Source of the DNA: Aeromonas rivuli
GTDB lineage: Bacteria > Pseudomonadota > Gammaproteobacteria > Enterobacterales > Aeromonadaceae
NCBI RefSeq assembly: GCF_000820045.1
Contig: NZ_CDBJ01000087.1
Location: 1-39,139 of the forward strand
Reading direction: 5' to 3'
DNA: 39,139 nucleotides
This document shows positions 35,551 through 39,139 of the stretch, in pieces (positions within the stretch are counted from its first letter, which is position 1; each line of letters begins with the position of its first letter). The notes beneath the pieces are model-generated. The model saw nothing but the letters and a program-made list of their open reading frames with translations, was not told where the DNA came from and did no database searches. The translations under genes were made by a program, and so were the position numbers.

Positions 35551-35579
35551 AGATGTAGGCTCCGACAGCAATAATCAAG
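35551..35579 (-). promoter_or_regulatory. Candidate sigma32 (heat-shock) promoter of prlC
   Basis: On the minus strand CTTGATT (35573-35579) is followed after 14 bp by CTACATCT (35551-35558). This fits the sigma32 pattern CTTGAAA, 13-15 bp, CCCCATNT at most positions. It is 66 bp before the prlC ATG. Confidence 0.5.
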
Positions 35580-35688
35580 CCTTTGCCTGCAAACCCTCGG
35601 CTCGCGCACAGCTTGTGGCAAACCCCCACGACAGCCGGAAACGAAGCGGTTAGACTGAGCCCCTCACTATCCAGACCGCAAGGACGCC

Positions 35689-37656
35689 ATGTCAGGACTC
35701 TTCCCCCAGACCGCAAAAGCCTTTGGCTTTAACGGACTCTCCTATCGGCTGCTCTCTTACATCCTCATCTGCAGCACGGCCCTGGCCTTTATCATCACGG
35801 CGCTGCAGCTCGTCTGGGACTACCGCAAGGATGTGGCGCTCATCGAAGGCAGCATTGACCAGATCCACGCCTCCTTTCTCCAACCCATCTCCGCCAGCCT
35901 GTGGAACCTGGATGAAGAGCAGGTAAAGGTGCAGATAGAGGGCATCATGAACCTGCCTAACATGCAGTTCGTCATGGTCAAGGAGATGCTGGGCAGCTCG
36001 GAAGTACCGCTGCTGACCCAGGGGGCAGAGCGGGACAGTTATGACATCTCCCGCGAGTTTCCCCTGACCTATCAGGGTGAGCTGGTCGGCAAGCTCTTCG
36101 TCGCCGCCTCTCTTGACCAGGTTTATCAACGGCTTATAGAAAAGTCCGTGCTAATACTGGTCAGCCAGACCATCAAGACCCTGGTGGTCTCGTTTTGCAT
36201 ACTGTTCATCATTTACTATCTGGTGATCAGGCACCTGCACCGCATCGCCCAGTACACGGAGCAGTTCAATCTGGATCGCCTCGCGATCTCCCTCGCCCTG
36301 GAGGGGCGCCCCCTGCCCCGCAAGAAGCCCGATGAGCTCGATACCCTGGTTGCCACCCTCAACGAGATGCGCAGCCGCTTGCAGGACGAACTCATGGCCC
36401 GCCATCAATCCGCCGAGCAGTTGCAGCAAGAGCGCGACTTCTCCGCCACCCTGATCAACTCGGCCAACATGGTCATCTGCTGCCTGGATCCCGATCTCAC
36501 CATCGCCAGCGTCAACCCGGCAGCCATACTGCTCACCGGCTACCACCAGCAGGAGATCCAGGGTCACAACTGGCTGGAGCTGTTCGTGGATGAGGCCCAG
36601 CGCGACCCCATCCGGGCCCGCATAGCGGCGCAGGAGAAGATTGAGGATGAAGAGTTGCTGATGCGCGATCAAGACGGCGGCGAGCTCACCTTGCAGTGGA
36701 CCTTCGCCCCTTTCTATGAGGGAGAAGCGCTCAAGTACTTGATAGGCTTTGGTTATGACATCACCCGACTCAAGCTGATCGAGCGGGAGATCACCGAATT
36801 CAACGAGCAGCTTGAAGGGAAAGTGCAGGAGCGTACCCGCAGCCTGAGCGACGCCAACGAGCAGCTGGGCCAGGCCTATGATGACCTGAAGCAGGCCCAG
36901 CAGACCCTGGTGGAGTCGGAAAAAATGGCCTCTCTGGGATCCCTTGTGGCCGGGGTTGCCCATGAGATCAACACGCCAATCGGCATCAGTGTGACCGCCT
37001 CCTCCTATCTGCAGGAGCAGGTGACCGCCTTCAAACAGCACCTTGATGCCAAACAGCTGTCACGCAGCTATCTCAACGAATTCACCCTCAATCTGGATGA
37101 GTCCATGCAGCTGTTGCAGAGCAATCTGCGTCGGGCCTCCGAGCTGATTGCCAGCTTCAAACAGGTGGCGGTCGATCAATCCTCGGAGGCGCGATACAGC
37201 TTCAATGTCTCCGACAACCTGCATCAGGTGGTGGTCTCCCTCGGTCACAAGCTCAAGAAGGCCCAGTGCGAGCTGGATATACAGTGCGATCCCAAGCTCA
37301 GCCTCTACTCCTTCCCCGGCAGCTTCACCCAGATCTACTCCAACCTGATCCTCAACTCCATCCATCACGGTTTCGATGATTGGGACAGACCCAAGAAGAT
37401 CACCATCAGGGTAGAGCGCCGGGATGAGAGGCTGGTGATCGACTACTCGGACAACGGCCGTGGCATCCCGGCCGCCATATTGCCGCGCATCTTCGATCCC
37501 TTCGTCACCTCCAAGCGTGGCCAGGGGGGAAGCGGGCTCGGTTGTCACATCATTTACAACCTGGTGGTGCAGCTGTTGCGCGGCCGCATTCACTGCAGCA
37601 GCGACCCCGGCCACGGTGCCCAATTCCACATCAGCGTCCCCATGCAGGTCAGCTGA
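35689..37656 (+). CDS. Membrane sensor histidine kinase with PAS domain (orphan)
   Basis: A 655-residue kinase. Segment 1 (~21-43) and segment 2 (~162-182) bracket a ~120-residue periplasmic sensor (LIEGSIDQIHASFLQPISAS on) of no family I can name. A HAMP-like linker, a PAS domain (~250-365, INSANMVICCLDPDLTIASV, ending GFGYDITRLK) and a coiled coil (EQLEGKVQERTRSLSDANEQ) follow. The phosphoacceptor is H425 in GVAHEINTPIGI. The ATPase domain shows N (LILNSIHHG), G1 (DNGRGIP), F (IFDPFVTSK) and G2 (GGSGLGCHI) boxes. No receiver domain or adjacent response regulator is present, so its partner is elsewhere. It is divergent from prlC and 136 bp before gor. Confidence 0.92.
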   Translation: MSGLFPQTAKAFGFNGLSYRLLSYILICSTALAFIITALQLVWDYRKDVALIEGSIDQIHASFLQPISASLWNLDEEQVKVQIEGIMNLPNMQFVMVKEMLGSSEVPLLTQGAERDSYDISREFPLTYQGELVGKLFVAASLDQVYQRLIEKSVLILVSQTIKTLVVSFCILFIIYYLVIRHLHRIAQYTEQFNLDRLAISLALEGRPLPRKKPDELDTLVATLNEMRSRLQDELMARHQSAEQLQQERDFSATLINSANMVICCLDPDLTIASVNPAAILLTGYHQQEIQGHNWLELFVDEAQRDPIRARIAAQEKIEDEELLMRDQDGGELTLQWTFAPFYEGEALKYLIGFGYDITRLKLIEREITEFNEQLEGKVQERTRSLSDANEQLGQAYDDLKQAQQTLVESEKMASLGSLVAGVAHEINTPIGISVTASSYLQEQVTAFKQHLDAKQLSRSYLNEFTLNLDESMQLLQSNLRRASELIASFKQVAVDQSSEARYSFNVSDNLHQVVVSLGHKLKKAQCELDIQCDPKLSLYSFPGSFTQIYSNLILNSIHHGFDDWDRPKKITIRVERRDERLVIDYSDNGRGIPAAILPRIFDPFVTSKRGQGGSGLGCHIIYNLVVQLLRGRIHCSSDPGHGAQFHISVPMQVS

Positions 37657-37719
37657 GTCCGACCTGGCTGCCCGTTTGATGCTGGCGTTCGATGGCCCCC
37701 ATCGACAGATAACTGGACG

Positions 37720-37744
37720 CCGGCTCTTGTGAGCCGGTGCTTTT
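37720..37744 (+). terminator. Terminator after the sensor kinase
   Basis: CCGGCTC, loop TTGT, GAGCCGG, then TGC and TTTT. It separates the kinase from gor. Confidence 0.7.
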
Positions 37745-37792
37745 GTCCCCATCATCGGGTATTGCACCCTAAACAAGTGGAGAGCCACACCC

Positions 37793-39139
37793 ATGGCACA
37801 GCATTTTGACTATATCGCCATCGGCGGCGGCAGTGGCGGTATCGCCTCGGCCAATCGCGCCGCCATGCATGGCAAAAAAGTAGCCCTGATCGAAGCAAAT
37901 GAGCTGGGGGGTACCTGTGTCAACGTCGGCTGTGTGCCCAAGAAAGCCATGTGGTATGCCGGCCAGATCGCCGATGCGCTCAGATATGGCGCCGACTACG
38001 GCTTCGATACCACACTCAACCACTTCAGCTGGGCCAAACTGGTCGAGTCACGCCAGGCTTACATCAGCCGCATTCACCACTCCTATGAGAATGTGCTCGG
38101 CAAGAACAAGATCACCGTCATCAAGGGCTTCGCCCGCTTCATCGATGGCAAGACGATCGAGGTCAATGGCGAGCAGTACAGCGCCGATCACATACTGATC
38201 GCCACCGGCGGTCATCCGGAAGTCCCCACTATTCCCGGTGTCGAACATGGCATAGATTCCGATGGCTTCTTCGCCTTGAGCAGTCAGCCCAAGCGCGTCG
38301 CCGTGGTCGGTGCCGGTTATATCGCCGTCGAGATCGCCGGTGTCATGCAGGCCCTGGGCTCGGAGACCCACCTGGTGGTGCGCAAGCAGGGCCCGCTGCG
38401 CAGTTTCGATCCCATGGTCCAGGAGACCCTGGTCGAGATCATGGCCGCCGAAGGCCCCAAGCTGCACACCCATGCCATGCCCAAAGCCATCATCAAGAAC
38501 GCCGATGACAGCCTGACCCTGCAACTGGAAGATGGCCGCCATTTGACCGTCGACTGTCTGATCTGGGCCATAGGTCGCGCGCCTGCCACCGACCGGCTCA
38601 ACCTGGCCGTTGCCGGGGTCACCCTGGATGCCAAGGGTTATATCCAGACCGACAAGTTCCAGAACACCCAGGTCCCCGGCATCTATGCGGTGGGTGACAA
38701 CACCGGCCGCATCCAGCTCACCCCGGTGGCCGTCGCCGCCGGTCGTCGCCTCTCCGAGCGGCTGTTCAACAACAAGCCAGACGAGCACCTCAACTACGAT
38801 CTGGTGCCGACCGTGGTGTTCAGCCACCCCCCCATCGGCACCATAGGCCTGACCGAACCCGAGGCCATCGCCCAATATGGTGAAGATCAGATCAAGGTGT
38901 ATCGCAGCCAGTTCACCGCCATGTATTCGGCGCTGACCCAGCACCGCCAGCCCACCCGCATGAAGCTGGTCTGTGTCGGGCCAGAGGAGAAGGTGGTTGG
39001 CCTGCACGGCATAGGTTTCGCCATGGACGAGATCCTGCAAGGCTTCGGCGTGGCCATGAAGATGGGCGCCACCAAGGCGGACTTCGACAACTGTGTGGCC
39101 ATTCATCCGACCAGCGCCGAAGAGTTCGTGACGATGCGC
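37793..39139 (+). CDS. gor: Glutathione reductase (partial, only the end is cut off)
   Basis: NADPH-dependent reduction of glutathione disulfide. The frame runs 449 codons from ATG 37793 to the window edge and ends [10 protein letters not shown]. coli Gor (450 residues) ends the same way, so probably little more than the stop codon is missing. Domains: FAD-binding [19 protein letters not shown], redox-active disulfide C42/C47 in [18 protein letters not shown]-binding [16 protein letters not shown] with the downstream [12 protein letters not shown], second FAD motif [10 protein letters not shown], and interface/catalytic histidine HPTSAEEF. It follows a terminator, so a promoter within 37745-37792 or upstream is expected, although none is clear. 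Confidence 0.95.
   Translation, partial: MAQHFDYIAIGGGSGGIASANRAAMHGKKVALIEANELGGTCVNVGCVPKKAMWYAGQIADALRYGADYGFDTTLNHFSWAKLVESRQAYISRIHHSYENVLGKNKITVIKGFARFIDGKTIEVNGEQYSADHILIATGGHPEVPTIPGVEHGIDSDGFFALSSQPKRVAVVGAGYIAVEIAGVMQALGSETHLVVRKQGPLRSFDPMVQETLVEIMAAEGPKLHTHAMPKAIIKNADDSLTLQLEDGRHLTVDCLIWAIGRAPATDRLNLAVAGVTLDAKGYIQTDKFQNTQVPGIYAVGDNTGRIQLTPVAVAAGRRLSERLFNNKPDEHLNYDLVPTVVFSHPPIGTIGLTEPEAIAQYGEDQIKVYRSQFTAMYSALTQHRQPTRMKLVCVGPEEKVVGLHGIGFAMDEILQGFGVAMKMGATKADFDNCVAIHPTSAEEFVTMR

Noticed and set aside
35486..35716. 77-codon N-terminal extension of prlC
   Set aside because: It overlaps the start of the divergent sensor kinase gene and the candidate promoter, and PrlC normally begins at the MNNPLL-type sequence.
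37684..37707. Short inverted repeat between the sensor kinase and gor (TCGATGG and CCATCGA)
   Set aside because: It has a short stem, no T-run and no link to a known site, so it is not listed as a feature.

Overview
The window reads as chromosomal DNA of an Aeromonas-like gammaproteobacterium. The basis is high GC, enteric/Vibrio-type core genes in conserved order (argX-hisR-leuT-proM tRNAs; livKHMGF; glpEG; ubiD-fre; rho-trxA//rhlB-gppA; rsmJ, prlC and gor), and a large VolA/Pla-1-type lipase lipoprotein of the sort found in Aeromonas and Vibrio. The genus call is inference from gene content and sequence resemblance; no search was run.

Layout. 1-234: end of an IS3-family element, 69 bp before a pykA-type pyruvate kinase (303-1754). 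1841-2293: minus-strand tRNA operon (Arg-CCG, His-GTG, Leu-CAG, Pro-TGG) with a stringent-type promoter. 2467-7319: TetR regulator with an operator overlapping its own promoter, then a periplasmic adaptor and an RND pump without an outer-membrane channel gene. 7497-8501: orphan LacI-family regulator (RbsR/PurR subgroup), divergent from livKHMGF (8922-13949). 13983-15502: AraC regulator and LysE/RhtB exporter, convergent. 15676-16862: glpE-glpG. 17087-19519: surface-type lipase lipoprotein. 19805-23432: ubiK, then minus-strand fre, ubiD and an unknown exported protein. 23676-28381: rho, trxA, rhlB, gppA. 28585-29850: DUF4382-type lipoprotein and a Rof/YaeO-family Rho inhibitor. 29938-37656: rsmJ, a GGDEF-EAL protein, prlC and a sensor histidine kinase. 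37793-end: gor, missing only its end.

Most unusual signal. Three places carry a second, slightly diverged copy of a gene end or gene junction. Between livH and livM, and between livM and livG, the junction is repeated (offsets 86 and 95 bp). Each repeat creates a mini-ORF of 29 or 32 codons that begins like the downstream gene, ends like the upstream gene, and overlaps both neighbours by ATGA. After glpG, a diverged copy of its last ~35 codons follows the stop codon. In the closely matching parts 9 of 10 mismatches fall at third codon positions. This looks like diverged alleles left behind when livM and glpG were replaced by foreign copies, rather than recent tandem duplication. Possible function of the coupled mini-ORFs remains open.

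Other points of interest: a 26-bp perfect palindrome between livK and livH; Rho and a probable Rho inhibitor about 5 kb apart; a sigma32-like promoter before prlC; two signalling genes set into an otherwise conserved gor-prlC-rsmJ neighbourhood; and a pyruvate kinase with an unusual C-terminal end.
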